Assembly: GCA_029931535.1 (NCBI GenBank)
Contig: JAQPZY010001688.1
Location: forward strand, 10,052,001-10,116,000
Reading direction: 5' to 3'
Origin: Margaritifera margaritifera
Taxonomy: Eukaryota; Mollusca; Bivalvia; Unionida; Margaritiferidae
DNA length: 64,000 nucleotides
The notes beneath the pieces are model-generated. The model worked only from the letters and a program-made list of their open reading frames with translations. It searched no databases and was not told the DNA's origin. The position numbers were made by a program, and so were the translations under genes. Within the stretch, counting starts at the first letter, position 1. Every line of letters begins with the position of its first letter. Of this stretch, positions 26,601 through 41,738 are shown piece by piece.

Positions 26601-28542
26601 GATGCTTTTTCTTCAGTTTTTCTCAGGGAATCTTTTACACACTAAACAAGGTTATTTAAAGAAGAGAAATCAGATTTTGTACTCTTCCGTTCTGTGTCTT
26701 AGATGACTGTTTAGAGAAATGTATTAGAAAATGTGGAGATATAATACTTACTCACTGTTTTGTGAAGGATATAATGAAAAGGAAGAAAAATAAAAAATCA
26801 ATAATATGATACTGATTAATATCAGTATCAATAGGAACATCATGATATAATGTATTGTAATCAAGAACTTATGACAACTTTACTTCTTAGTTGTATCCTA
26901 CATTATAATAAAACTAAATTCCTTTGTAGTAATCAACACGATAACTATGGCTATATCTCTTTCACTCTATTTGTCTATATGTATTATAACAAACTCATTC
27001 CCATAGACTAGGATGTTCTCATATCTTTATCCGTATGCGTGCATCCATGTATCGACGAAGATATGGATTTGGGTATGTATATTAATCATTCTCAACTTGT
27101 TTATGAGGAAAATGTTTGTGATGTTTTTGAAATCAATCGATATATTTGTAGAGTCTTCATAAACTGCTGGATAGCATTTCACTTTTGAAATTATTTCAAA
27201 CAAAATTTAAAAAATTAAATATTAGATTGAATTATACAATTCATCATTATAAGTTAGCAAAACTGGCACATTCTGCTGGATACAACATTGCTTGATTCGG
27301 ATTATTTTTACTGGATAGAATCGCAAATTTAACATACAATTCTGTGCAAGATACCCACATTACATTACAGGGGAATAATTACAAATAAACTCAACATAAA
27401 AATATTCTTACAGAAATGAAAATAAACTAAAGATTAGAATACTGCTTTCAAAGGATCTATATCTATCCTTGTCATCTATCTCTTATCTATAATTCCAGCT
27501 TACATCGCCCACACTATACTTAGAGCTCTTGTTTGTTCTTTCGCAGTTTCTGATGCTTTTTCTTCAGTTTTTCTCAGGGAATCTTTTACACACTAAACAA
27601 GGTTATTTAAAGAAGAGAAATCAGATTTTGTACTCTTCGGTTCTGTGTCTTAGATGACTGTTTAGAGAAATGTATTAGAAAATGTGGAGACATAATACTT
27701 ACGTTCTGTTTTGTGAAAGATATAAATAAAAGGAAGAAAAATAAAAAATCAATAATATGATACTGATCAATATCAGTATCAATAGGAACATCATGATATA
27801 ATGTATTGTAATCAAGAACTTATGACAACTTTACTTCTTAGTTGTATCCTACATTATAATAAAACTAAATTCCTTTGTAGTAATCAACACGATAACTATG
27901 GCTATATCTCTTTCACTCTATTTGTCTATATAGTATTATAACAAACTCATTCCCATAGACTAGGATGTTCTCATATCTTTATCCGTATGCGTGCATCCAT
28001 GTATCGACGAAGATATGGATTTGGGTATGTATATTAATCATTCTCAACTTGTTTATGAGGAAAATGTTTGTGATGTTTTTGAAATCAATCGATATATTTG
28101 TAGAGTCTTCATAAACTGCTGGATAGCATTTCACTTTTGAAATTATTTCAAACAAAATTTAAAAAATTAAATATTAGATTGAATTATACAATTCATCATT
28201 ATAAGTTAGCAAAACTGGCACATTCTGCTGGATACAACATTGCTTGATTCGGATCATTTTTACTGGATAGAATCGCAAATTTAACATACAATTCTGTGCA
28301 AGATACCCACATTACATTACAGGGGAATAATTACAAATAAACTCAACATAAAAATATTCTTACAGAAATGAAAATAAACTAAAGATTAGAATACTGCTTT
28401 CAAAGGATCTATATCTATCCTTGTCATCTATCTCTTATCTATAATTCCAGCTTACATCGCCTACACTATACTTAGAGCTCTTGTTTGTTCTTTCGCAGTT
28501 TCTGATGCTTTTTCTTCAGTTTTTCTCAGGGAATCTTTTACA

Positions 28543-31401
28543 CACTAAACAAGGTTATTTAAAGAAGAGAAATCAGATTTTGTACTCTTCGGTTCTGTGT
28601 CTTAGATGACTGTTTAGAGAAATGTATTAGAAAATGTGGAGACATAATACTTACTCACTGTTTTGTGAAAGATATAATGAAAAGGAAGAAAAATAAAAAA
28701 TCAATAATATGATACTGATCAATATCAGTATCAATAGGAACATCATGATATAATGTATTGTAATCAAGAACTTATGACAACTTTACTTCTTAGTTGTATC
28801 CTACATTATAATAAAACTAAATTCCTTTGTAGTAATCAACACGATAACTATGGCTATATCTCTTTCACTCTATTTGTCTATATGTATTATAACAAACTCA
28901 TTCCCATAGACTAGGATGTTCTCATATCTTTATCCGTATGCGTGCATCCATGTATCGACGAAGATATGGATTTGGGTATGTATATTAATCATTCTCAACT
29001 TGTTTATGAGGAAAATGTTTGTGATGTTTTTGAAATCAATCGATATATTTGTAGAGTCTTCATAAACTGCTGGATAGCATTTCACTTTTGAAATTATTTC
29101 AAACAAAATTTAAAAAATTAAATATTAGATTGAATTATACAATTCATCATTATAAGTTAGCAAAACTGGCACATTCTGCTGGATACAACATTGCTTGATT
29201 CGGATCATTTTTACTGGATAGAATCGCAAATTTAACATATTCAACAGAATATACCCACATTACATTACAGGGGAATAATTACAAATAAACTCAACATAAA
29301 AATATTCTTACAGAAATGAAAATAAACTAATGATAAGAATACTTCTTTCTAAGGATCTATATCTATCCTTGTCATCTATCTCTTATCTATAATGCCAGCT
29401 TACATCGCCTACACTATACTTAGAGCTCTTGTTTGTTCTTTTGCAGTTTCTGATGCTTTTTCTTCAGTTTTCTCAGGGAATCTTTTACACACTAAACAAG
29501 GTTATTTAAAGAAGAGAAATCAGATTTTGTACTCTTCCGTTCTGTGTCTTAGATGACTGTTTAGAGAAATGTATTAGAAAATGTGGAGATATAATACTTA
29601 CGTTCTGTTTTGTGAAGGATATAATGAAAAGGAAGAAAAATAAAAAATCAATAATATGATACTGATTAATATCAGTATCAATAGGAACATCATGATATAA
29701 TGTATTGTAATCAAGAACTTATGACAACTTTACTTCTTAGTTGTATCCTACATTATAATAAAACTAAATTCCTTTGTAGTAATCAACACGATAACTATGG
29801 CTATATCTCTTTCACTCTATTTGTCTATATGTATTATAACAAACTCATTCCCATAGACTAGGATGTCCTCATATCTTTTCCGTATGTATGCATCCATGTA
29901 TCGACGAAGATATGGATTTGGGTATGTATATTAGTCATTCTCAACTTGTTTATGAGGTAAATGTTTGTGATGTTTTTGAAATCAATTGATATATTTGTAG
30001 AGTCTTCATATACTGCTGGATAGCATTTCACTTTTGAAATTATTTCAAACAAAATTAGAAAAATTAAATATTAAATTGAATTATACAATTCATCATTATA
30101 AGTTAGCAAAAACGGCACATTCTGCTGGATACAATATTGCTTGATTTGGATCATCTTTACTGGATAGAATCGCAAATTTAACATACAATTCTGTCCAAGA
30201 TACCCACATTACATTACAGGCGAATAATTAAAAATAAACTCAACATATCAATATTCTTACAGAAATGATCATAAACTAAAGATAGGAATACTGCTTTCAA
30301 AGGATCTATAATTGGTTTGTCATCTATCTCTTATCTATCTATAATTCCAGCTTACATCGCCCACACTATACCGGTACTTAGAGCTCTTGTTTGATCTTTC
30401 ACAGTTTCTGATGCTTTTTCTTCAGTTTTTCTCAGGGAATCTTTTACACACTAAACAAGGTTATTTAAAGAAGAGAAATCAGATTTTGTACTCTTCTGTT
30501 CTGTGTATTAGATGACTGTTTAGAGAAATGTATTAGAAAATGCGGAGATATAATACTTACCATCTGTTTTGTGAAGAATATAATGAAAAGGAAGAAAAAT
30601 AAAAAAATTAATAATATGATACCGATTAATATCAATATAAATACCAATATCATGATATAATATCTTGTAATCGAAAACTTATGACAACTTTACTTCTTAG
30701 GTGCATCCTCCATAATAATAAAGCTAAATTCCATCGTAGCAATCAACACGGTATCTATGACTAGATCTCTTTCACTCTATTTGTCTATATGTATTATAAC
30801 AAACTCATTCCCATAGACTAGGATGTACTCATATCCTTATCCGTATGCGTGCATCCATGTATCGACGAAGATATGGATTTGGGTATGTATATTAGTCATT
30901 CTCAACTTGTTTATGAGGAAAATGTTTGTGATGTTTTTGAAATCAATCGATATATTTGTAGAGTCTTCATAAACTGCTGGATAGCATTTCACTTTTGAAT
31001 TTATTTCTAACAAAATTAGAAAAATTAAATATTAGATTGAATTATACAATTCATCATTATAAGTTAGCAAAAACGGCATATTCTGCTGGATACAACATTG
31101 CTTGATTCGGATCATCTTTACTAGATAGAAACGCAAATTTAACATACAATTCTGTGCACGATAGCCACATTACATTACAGAGGAATAATTAAAAATAAAC
31201 TCAACATATAAATATTCTTACAGAAATGAAAATAAACAAAAGATAAGAATACTGCTTTTAAAGAATCTATATCTATCCTTGTCATCTATCTCTTATCTAT
31301 TAATTCCAGCTTACATCGCCTACACTATACATAGAGCTCTTGTTTGTTCTTTCGCAGTTTCTGATGCTTTTTCTTCAGTTTTCTCAGGGAATCTTTTACA
31401 C
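28543..31401 (+). repeat. three-monomer higher-order repeat B, copy 1
   Basis: Anchor spacings 947, 959, 952 bp. The middle spacing contains the variant monomer with ACCGGTAC (30370), GAAATGATCATAAACTAAAGATAGG and CTATCTCTTATCTATCTATAATTCC, and with ATATCAATATAAATACC replacing the usual dyad. Confidence 0.88.
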
Positions 31402-33301
31402 ACTAAACAAGGTTATTTAAAGAAGAGAAATCAGATTTTGTACCTTTCCGTTCTGTGTCTTAGATGACTGTTTAGAGAAATGTATTAGAAAATGTGGAGA
31501 TATAATACTTACTCACTGTTTTGTGAAGGATATAATGAAAAGGAAGAAAAATAAAAAATCAATAATATGATACTGATTAATATCAGTATCAATAGGAACA
31601 TCATGATATAATATATTGTAATCAAGAACTTATGACAACTTTACTTCTTAGTTGTATCCTACATTATAATAAAACTAAATTCCTTTGTAGTAATCAACAC
31701 GATAACTATGGCTATATCTCTTTCACTCTATTTGTCTATATGTATTATAACAAACTCATTCCCATAGACTAGGATGTTCTCATATCTTTATCTGTATGCG
31801 TGCATCCATGTATCGACAAAGATATGGATTTGGGTATGTATATTAATCATTCTCAACTTGTTTATGAGGAAAATGTTTGTGATGTTTTTGAAATCAATCG
31901 ATATATTTGTAGAGTCTTCATAAACTGCTGGATAGCATTTCACTTTTGAAATTATTTCAAACAAAATTTAAAAAATTAAATATTAGATTGAATTATACAA
32001 TTCATCATTATAAGTTAGCAAAACTGGCACATTCTGCTGGATACAACATTGCTTGATTCAGATCATTTTTACTGGATAGAATCGCAAATTTAACATATTC
32101 AACAGTATATACCCACATTACATTACAGGGGAATAATTACAAATAAACTCAACATAAAAATATTCTTACAGAAATGAAAATAAACTAAAGATAAGAATAC
32201 TGCTTTCAAAGGATCTATATCTATCCTTGTCATCTATCTCTTATCTATAATTCCAGCTTACATCGCCTACACTATACTTAGAGCTCTTGTTTGTTCTTTC
32301 GCAGTTTCTGATGCTTTTTCTTCAGTTTTTCTCAGGGAATCTTTTACACACTAAACAAGGTTATTTAAAGAAGAGAAATCAGATTTTGTACTCTTCGGTT
32401 CTGTGTCTTAGATGACTGTTTAGAGAAATGTATTAGAAAATGTGGAGACATAATACTTACGTTCTGTTTTGTGAAGGATATAATGAAAAGGAAGAAAAAT
32501 AAAAAATCAATAATATGATACTGATTAATATCAGTATCAATAGGAACATCATGATATAATGTATTGTAATCAAGAACTTATGACAACTTTACTTCTTAGT
32601 TGTATCCTACATTATAATAAAACTAAATTCCTTTGTAGTAATCAACACGATAACTATGGCTATATCTCTTTCACTCTATTTGTCTATATGTATTATAACA
32701 AACTCATTCCCATAGACTAGGATGTTCTCATATCTTTATCCGTATGCGTGCATCCATGTATCGACGAAAGATATGGATTTGGGTATGTATATTAATCATT
32801 CTCAACTTGTTTATGAGGAAAATGTTTGTGATGTTTTTGAAATCAATCGATATATTTGTAGAGTCTTCATAAACTGCTGGATAGCATTTCACTTTTGAAA
32901 TTATTTCAAACAAAATTTAAAAAATTAAATATTAGATTGAATTATACAATTCATCATTATAAGTTAGCAAAACTGGCACATTCTGCTGGATACAACATTG
33001 CTTGATTCGGATTATTTTTACTGGATAGAATCGCAAATTTAACATACAATTCTGTGCAAGATACCCACATTACATTACAGGGGAATAATTACAAATAAAC
33101 TCAACATAAAAATATTCTGACAGAAATGAAAATAAACAAAAGATAAGAATACTGCTTTCAAAGGATCTATATCTATCCTTGTCATCTATCTCTTATCTAT
33201 TAATTCCAGCTTACATCGCCTACACTATACATAGAGCTCTTGTTTGTTCTTTCGCAGTTTCTGATGCTTTTTCTTCAGTTTTTCTCAGGGAATCTTTTAC
33301 A

Positions 33302-36160
33302 CACTAAACAAGGTTATTTAAAGAAGAGAAATCAGATTTTGTACTCTTCCGTTCTGTGTCTTAGATGACTGTTTAGAGAAATATATTAGAAAATGTGGAG
33401 ACATAATACTTACTCACTGTTTTGTGAAAGATATAATGAAAAGAAAGAAAAATAAAAAATCAATAATATGATACTGATCAATATCAGTATCAATAGGAAC
33501 ATCATGATATAATGTATTGTAATCAAGAACTTATGACAACTTTACTTCTTAGTTGTATCCTACATTATAATAAAACTAAATTCCTTTGTAGTAATCAACA
33601 CGATAACTATGGCTATATCTCTTTCACTCTATTTGTCTATATGTATTATAACAAACTCATTCCCATAGACTAGGATGTTCTCATATCTTTATCCGTATGC
33701 GTGCATCCATGTATCGACGAAGATATGGATTTGGGTATGTATATTAATCATTCTCAACTTGTTTATGAGGAAAATGTTTGTGATGTTTTTGAAATCAATC
33801 GATATATTTGTAGAGTCTTCATAAACTGCTGGATAGCATTTCACTTTTGAAATTATTTCAAACAAAATTTAAAAAATTAAATATTAGATTGAATTATACA
33901 ATTCATCATTATAAGTTAGCAAAACTGGCACATTCTGCTGGATACAACATTGCTTGATTCGGATCATTTTTACTGGATAGAATCGCAAATTTAACATATT
34001 CAACAGAATATACCCACATTACATTACAGGGGAATAATTACAAATAAACTCAACATAAAAATATTCTTACAGAAATGAAAATAAACTAATGATAAGAATA
34101 CTGCTTTCTAAGGATCTATATCTATCCTTGTCATCTATCTCTTATCTATAATCCCAGCTTACATCGCCTACACTATACTTAGAGCTCTTGTTTGTTCTTT
34201 TGCAGTTTCTGATGCTTTTTCTTCAGTTTTCTCAGGGAATCTTTTACACACTAAACAAGGTTATTTAAAGAAGAGAAATCAGATTTTGTACTCTTCCGTT
34301 CTGTGTCTTAGATGACTGTTTAGAGAAATGTATTAGAAAATGTGGAGATATAATACTTACGTTCTGTTTTGTGAAGGATATAATGAAAAGGAAGAAAAAT
34401 AAAAAATCAATAATATGATACTGATTAATATCAGAATCAATAGGAACATCATGATATAATGTATTGTAATCAAGAACTTATGACAACTTTACTTCTTAGT
34501 TGTATCCTACATTATAATAAAACTAAATTCCTTTGTAGTAATCAACACGATAACTATGGCTATATCTCTTTCACTCTATTTGTCTATATGTATTATAACA
34601 AACTCATTCCCATAGACTAGGATGTCCTCATATCTTTTCCGTATGTATGCATCCATGTATCGACGAAGATATGGATTTGGGTATGTATATTAGTCATTCT
34701 CAACTTGTTTATGAGGTAAATGTTTGTGATGTTTTTGAAATCAATTGATATATTTGTAGAGTCTTCACATACTGCTGGATAGCATTTCACTTTTGAAATT
34801 ATTTCAAACAAAATTAGAAAAATTAAATATTAAATTGAATTATACAATTCATCATTATAAGTTAGCAAAAACGGCACATTCTGCTGGATACAATATTGCT
34901 TGATTTGGATCATCTTTACTGGATAGAATCGCAAATTTAACATACAATTCTGTCCAAGATACCCACATTACATTACAGGCGAATAATTAAAAATAAACTC
35001 AACATATCAATATTCTTACAGAAATGATCATAAACTAAAGATAGGAATACTGCTTTCAAAGGATCTATAATTGGTTTGTCATCTATCTCTTATCTATCTA
35101 TAATTCCAGCTTACATCGCCCACACTATACCGGTACTTAGAGCTCTTGTTTGATCTTTCACAGTTTCTGATGCTTTTTCTTCAGTTTTTCTCAGGGAATC
35201 TTTTACACACTAAACAAGGTTATTTAAAGAAGAGAAATCAGATTTTGTACTCTTCTGTTCTGTGTATTAGATGACTGTTTAGAGAAATGTATTAGAAAAT
35301 GCGGAGATATAATACTTACCATCTGTTTTGTGAAGAATATAATGAAAAGGAAGAAAAATAAAAAAATTAATAATATGATACCGATTAATATCAATATAAA
35401 TACCAATATCATGATATAATATCTTGTAATCGAAAACTTATGACAACTTTACTTCTTAGGTGCATCCTCCATAATAATAAAGCTAAATTCCATCGTAGCA
35501 ATCAACACGGTATCTATGACTAGATCTCTTTCACTCTATTTGTCTATATGTATTATAACAAACTCATTCCCATAGACTAGGATGTACTCATATCCTTATC
35601 CGTATGTATGCATCCATGTATCGACGAAGATATGGATTTGGGTATGTATATTAGTCATTCTCAACTTGTTTATGAGGAAAATGTTTGTGATGTTTTTGAA
35701 ATCAATCGATATATTTGTAGAGTCTTCATAAACTGCTGGATAGCATTTCACTTTTGAATTTATTTCTAACAAAATTAGAAAAATTAAATATTAGATTGAA
35801 TTATACAATTCATCATTATAAGTTAGCAAAAACGGCATATTCTGCTGGATACAACATTGCTTGATTCGGATCATCTTTACTAGATAGAAACGCAAATTTA
35901 ACATACAATTCTGTGCACGATAGCCACATTACATTACAGACGAATAATTAAAAATAAACTCAACATATAAATATTCTTACAGAAATGAAAATAAACAAAA
36001 GATAAGAATACTGCTTTTAAAGAATCTATATCTATCCTTGTCATCTATCTCTTATCTATTAATTCCAGCTTACATCGCCTACACTATACATAGAGCTCTT
36101 GTTTGTTCTTTCGCAGTTTCTGATGCTTTTTCTTCAGTTTTCTCAGGGAATCTTTTACAC
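33302..36160 (+). repeat. three-monomer higher-order repeat B, copy 2
   Basis: Same spacing signature (947, 959, 952 bp) and the same ACCGGTAC variant monomer. It shares private variants with copy 3, CTTCACATACTG (about 34764) and ATCAGAATCAATAGG (about 34430), so copies 2 and 3 are sisters. Confidence 0.9.
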
Positions 36161-39018
36161 ACTAAACAAGGTTATTTAAAGAAGAGAAATCAGATTTTGT
36201 ACCTTTCCGTTCTGTGTCTTAGATGACTGTTTAGAGAAATGTATTAGAAAATGTGGAGATATAATACTTACTCACTGTTTTGTGAAGGATATAATGAAAA
36301 GGAAGAAAAATAAAAAATCAATAATATGATACTGATTAATATCAGTATCAATAGGAACATCATGATATAATATATTGTAATCAAGAACTTATGACAACTT
36401 TACTTCTTAGTTGTATCCTACATTATAATAAAACTAAATTCCTTTGTAGTAATCAACACGATAACTATGGCTATATCTCTTTCACTCTATTTGTCTATAT
36501 GTATTATAACAAACTCATTCCCATAGACTAGGATGTTCTCATATCTTTATCTGTATGCGTGCATCCATGTATCGACAAAGATATGGATTTGGGTATGTAT
36601 ATTAATCATTCTCAACTTGTTTATGAGGAAAATGTTTGTGATGTTTTTGAAATCAATCGATATATTTGTAGAGTCTTCATAAACTGCTGGATAGCATTTC
36701 ACTTTTGAAATTATTTCAAACAAAATTTAAAAAATTAAATATTAGATTGAATTATACAATTCATCATTATAAGTTAGCAAAACTGGCACATTCTGCTGGA
36801 TACAACATTGCTTGATTCAGATCATTTTTACTGGATAGAATCGCAAATTTAACATATTCAACAGAATATACCCACATTACATTACAGGGGAATAATTACA
36901 AATAAACTCAACATAAAAATATTCTTACAGAAATGAAAATAAACTAATGATAAGAATACTGCTTTCTAAGGATCTATATCTATCCTTGTCATCTATCTCT
37001 TATCTATAATCCCAGCTTACATCGCCTACACTATACTTAGAGCTCTTGTTTGTTCTTTTGCAGTTTCTGATGCTTTTTCTTCAGTTTTCTCAGGGAATCT
37101 TTTACACACTAAACAAGGTTATTTAAAGAAGAGAAATCAGATTTTGTACTCTTCCGTTCTGTGTCTTAGATGACTGTTTAGAGAAATGTATTAGAAAATG
37201 TGGAGATATAATACTTACTCACTGTTTTGTGAAGGATATAATGAAAAGGAAGAAAAATAAAAAATCAATAATATGATACTGATTAATATCAGAATCAATA
37301 GGAACATCATGATATAATGTATTGTAATCAAGAACTTATGACAACTTTACTTCTTAGTTGTATCCTACATTATAATAAAACTAAATTCCTTTGTAGTAAT
37401 CAACACGATAACTATGGCTATATCTCTTTCACTCTATTTGTCTATATGTATTATAACAAACTCATTCCCATAGACTAGGATGTCCTCATATCTTTTCCGT
37501 ATGTATGCATCCATGTATCGACGAAGATATGGATTTGGGTATGTATATTAGTCATTCTCAACTTGTTTATGAGGTAAATGTTTGTGATGTTTTTGAAATC
37601 AATTGATATATTTGTAGAGTCTTCACATACTGCTGGATAGCATTTCACTTTTGAAATTATTTCAAACAAAATTAGAAAAATTAAATATTAAATTGAATTA
37701 TACAATTCATCATTATAAGTTAGCAAAAACGGCACATTCTGCTGGATACAATATTGCTTGATTTGGATCATCTTTACTGGATAGAATCGCAAATTTAACA
37801 TACAATTCTGTCCAAGATACCCACATTACATTACAGGCGAATAATTAAAAATAAACTCAACATATCAATATTCTTACAGAAATGATCATAAACTAAAGAT
37901 AGGAATACTGCTTTCAAAGGATCTATAATTGGTTTGTCATCTATCTCTTATCTATCTATAATTCCAGCTTACATCGCCCACACTATACCGGTACTTAGAG
38001 CTCTTGTTTGATCTTTCACAGTTTCTGATGCTTTTTCTTCAGTTTTTCTCAGGGAATCTTTTACACACTAAACAAGGTTATTTAAAGAAGAGAAATCAGA
38101 TTTTGTACTCTTCTGTTCTGTGTATTAGATGACTGTTTAGAGAAATGTATTAGAAAATGCGGAGATATAATACTTACCATCTGTTTTGTGAAGAATATAA
38201 TGAAAAGGAAGAAAAATAAAAAAATTAATAATATGATACCGATTAATATCAATATAAATACCAATATCATGATATAATATCTTGTAATCGAAAACTTATG
38301 ACAACTTTACTTCTTAGGTGCATCCTCCATAATAATAAAGCTAAATTCCATCGTAGCAATCAACACGGTATCTATGACTAGATCTCTTTCACTCTATTTG
38401 TCTATATGTATTATAACAAACTCATTCCCATAGACTAGGATGTACTCATATCCTTATCCGTATGCGTGCATCCATGTATCGACGAAGATATGGATTTGGG
38501 TATGTATATTAGTCATTCTCAACTTGTTTATGAGGAAAATGTTTGTGATGTTTTTGAAATCAATCGATATATTTGTAGAGTCTTCATAAACTGCTGGATA
38601 GCATTTCACTTTTGAATTTATTTCTAACAAAATTAGAAAAATTAAATATTAGATTGAATTATACAATTCATCATTATAAGTTAGCAAAAATGGCACATTC
38701 TGCTGGATACAACATTGCTTGATTCGGATCATCTTTACTAGATAGAAACGCAAATTTAACATACAATTCTGTGCACGATAGCCACATTACATTACAGGGG
38801 AATAATTAAAAATAAACTCAACATATAAATATTCTTACAGAAATGAAAATAAACAAAAGATAAGAATACTGCTTTTAAAGAATCTATATCTATCCTTGTC
38901 ATCTATCTCTTATCTATTAATTCCAGCTTACATCGCCTACACTATACATAGAGCTCTTGTTTGTTCTTTCGCAGTTTCTGATGCTTTTTCTTCAGTTTTC
39001 TCAGGGAATCTTTTACAC
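36160..39018 (+). repeat. three-monomer higher-order repeat B, copy 3
   Basis: Directly tandem with copy 2 at a period of 2,858 bp, with the same 947, 959, 952 spacing and the same private variants (CTTCACATACTG near 37622, ATCAGAATCAATAGG near 37290). Directly adjacent sister copies indicate recent unequal exchange or replication-based duplication. Confidence 0.9.
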
Positions 39019-39229
39019 ACTAAACAAGGTTATTTAAAGAAGAGAAATCAGATTTTGTACCTTTCCGTTCTGTGTCTTAGATGACTGTTTAGAGAAATGT
39101 ATTAGAAAATGTGGAGATATAATACTTACATTCTGTTTTGTGAAGGGTATAATGAAAAGGAAGAAAAATAAAAAATCAATAATATGATACTGATTAATAT
39201 CAGTATCAATAGGAACATCATGATATAAT

Positions 39230-40545
39230 GTATTGTAATCAAGAACTTATGACAACTTTACTTCTTAGGTGTATCCTCCATAATACTAAAGCTAAATTCC
39301 ATCGTAGTAATCAACACGGTATCTATGGCTATATCTCTTTCACTCTATTTGTCTATATGTACTACAACAAACTCGTTTCCATAGGCCAGGATGTTCTGAT
39401 ATCATTATCCGTATGTGTGCATCCATGCAGATATGTATTTTGGTATGTATTCCTATTTATTACTCATTACCAACTTCTCCATGAGCAAAATGTGATGTTT
39501 TTTAAATGAATCAATATATTTGTAAAGGGTGTTCATATTCTGCTGGATCACATTTCACTTTTGAAATTATTTCAAACAAAATTAGAAACAGAATATACCC
39601 ACATTATATTATAGGGGAATAATTAAAAATAAAAACTCAATGAATAAATATTGTTACATAAATGAAAATAAACAAAAGATAAGAATACTGCTTTCATGAC
39701 CTCCATAATTGGTTTGTCACCTGTCTCTTATCTATAATTCCAGCTTACATCGCCTACACTATACTTAGATCTCTTCTTTGTTCTTTCACAGTTTCTGCAG
39801 TTTTTTCTTCAGTTTCTTCTCAGGGAATCTTTTACACACTAAACAAGGTTATTTAAAGAAGAGAAATCAGAATTTGTACTCTTCTGTTCTGTGTCTTAGA
39901 TGACTGTTTAGAGAAATATATTAGAAAATGTGGAGATATAATACTTACGTTCTGTTTTGTGAAGGATATAATGAAAAGGAAGAAAAATAAAAAATCAATA
40001 ATATGATACTGATTAATATCAGTATCAATAGGAACATCATGATATTCTGTGTTGTAATCAAGAACTTATGACAACTTTACTTCTTAGGTGTATCCTCCAT
40101 AATAATAAAGCTAAATTCCATCGTAGTAATCAACACGGTATCTATGACTATATCTCTTTCACTCTATTTGTCTATATGTATTATAACAAACTCATTCCCA
40201 TAGACTAGGATGTTCTCATATCTTTATCCGTATGCGTGCATCCATGTATCGACGAAAGATATGGATTTGGGTATGTATATTAATCATTCTCAACTTGTTT
40301 ATGAGGAAAATGTTTGTGATGTTTTTGAAATCAATCGATATATTTGTAGAGTCTTCATAAACTGCTGGATAGCATTTCACTTTTGAAATTATTTCAAACA
40401 AAATTTAAAAAATTAAATATTAGATTGAATTATACAATTCATCATTATAAGTTAGCAAAACTGGCACATTCTGCTGGATACAACATTGCTTGATTCAGAT
40501 CATTTTTACTGGATAGAATCGCAAATTTAACATACAATTCTGTGC
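39230..40545 (+). repeat. left-edge monomer variant, internal copy
   Basis: Near-identical to 4185-5480, including the short monomer (819 bp here) with the same internal loss of about 130 bp and the same GGCCAGGATGTTCTGATATC marker. Only a few differences were seen, such as ATGATATTCTGTGTTG versus ATGATACAATGTTTTG. It sits in the middle of the homogenised core, where an edge-type monomer is unexpected. Confidence 0.9.
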
Positions 40546-41738
40546 AAGATACCCACATTACATTACAGGGGAATAATTAAAAATAAACTCAACATAAAAA
40601 TATTCTTACAGAAATGAAAATAAACTAAAGATAAGAATACTGCTTTCAAAGGATCTATATCTATCCTTGTCATCTATCTCTTATCTATTAATTCCAGCTT
40701 ACATCGCCTACACTATACTTAGAGCTCTTGTTTGTTCTTTCGCAGTTTCTGATGCTTTTTCTTCAGTTTTTCTCAGGGAATCTTTTACACACTAAACAAG
40801 GTTATTTAAAGAAGAGAAATCAGATTTTGTACTCTTCCGTTCTGTGTCTTAGATGACTGTTTAGAGAAATGTATTAGAAAATGTGGAGACATAATACTTA
40901 CGTTCTGTTTTGTGAAAGATATAATGAAAAGGAAGAAAAATAAAAAATCAATAATATGATACTGATTAATATCAGTATCAATAGGAACATCATGATATAA
41001 TGTATTGTAATCAAGAACTTATGACAACTTTACTTCTTAGTTGTATCCTACATTATAATAAAACTAAATTCCTTTGTAGTAATCAACACGATAACTATGG
41101 CTATATCTCTTTCACTCTATTTGTCTATATGTATTATAACAAACTCATTCCCATAGACTAGGATGTTCTCATATCTTTATCCGTATGCGTGCATCCATGT
41201 ATCGACGAAAGATATGGATTTGGGTATGTATATTAATCATTCTCAACTTGTTTATGAGGAAAATGTTTGTGATGTTTTTGAAATCAATCGATATATTTGT
41301 AGAGTCTTCATAAACTGCTGGATAGCATTTCACTTTTGAAATTATTTCAAACAAAATTTAAAAAATTAAATATTAGATTGAATTATACAATTCATCATTA
41401 TAAGTTAGCAAAACTGGCACATTCTGCTGGATACAACATTGCTCGATTCGGATTATTTTTACTGGATAGAATCGCAAATTTAACATATTCAACAGAATAT
41501 ACCCACATTACATTACAGGGGAATAATTACAAATAAACTCAACATAAAAATATTCTTACAGAAATGAAAATAAACTAAAGATTAGAATACTGCTTTCAAA
41601 GGATCTATATCTATCCTTGTCATCTATCTCTTATCTATAATTCCAGCTTACATCGCCCACACTATACTTAGAGCTCTTGTTTGTTCTTTCGCAGTTTCTG
41701 ATGCTTTTTCTTCAGTTTTTCTCAGGGAATCTTTTACA

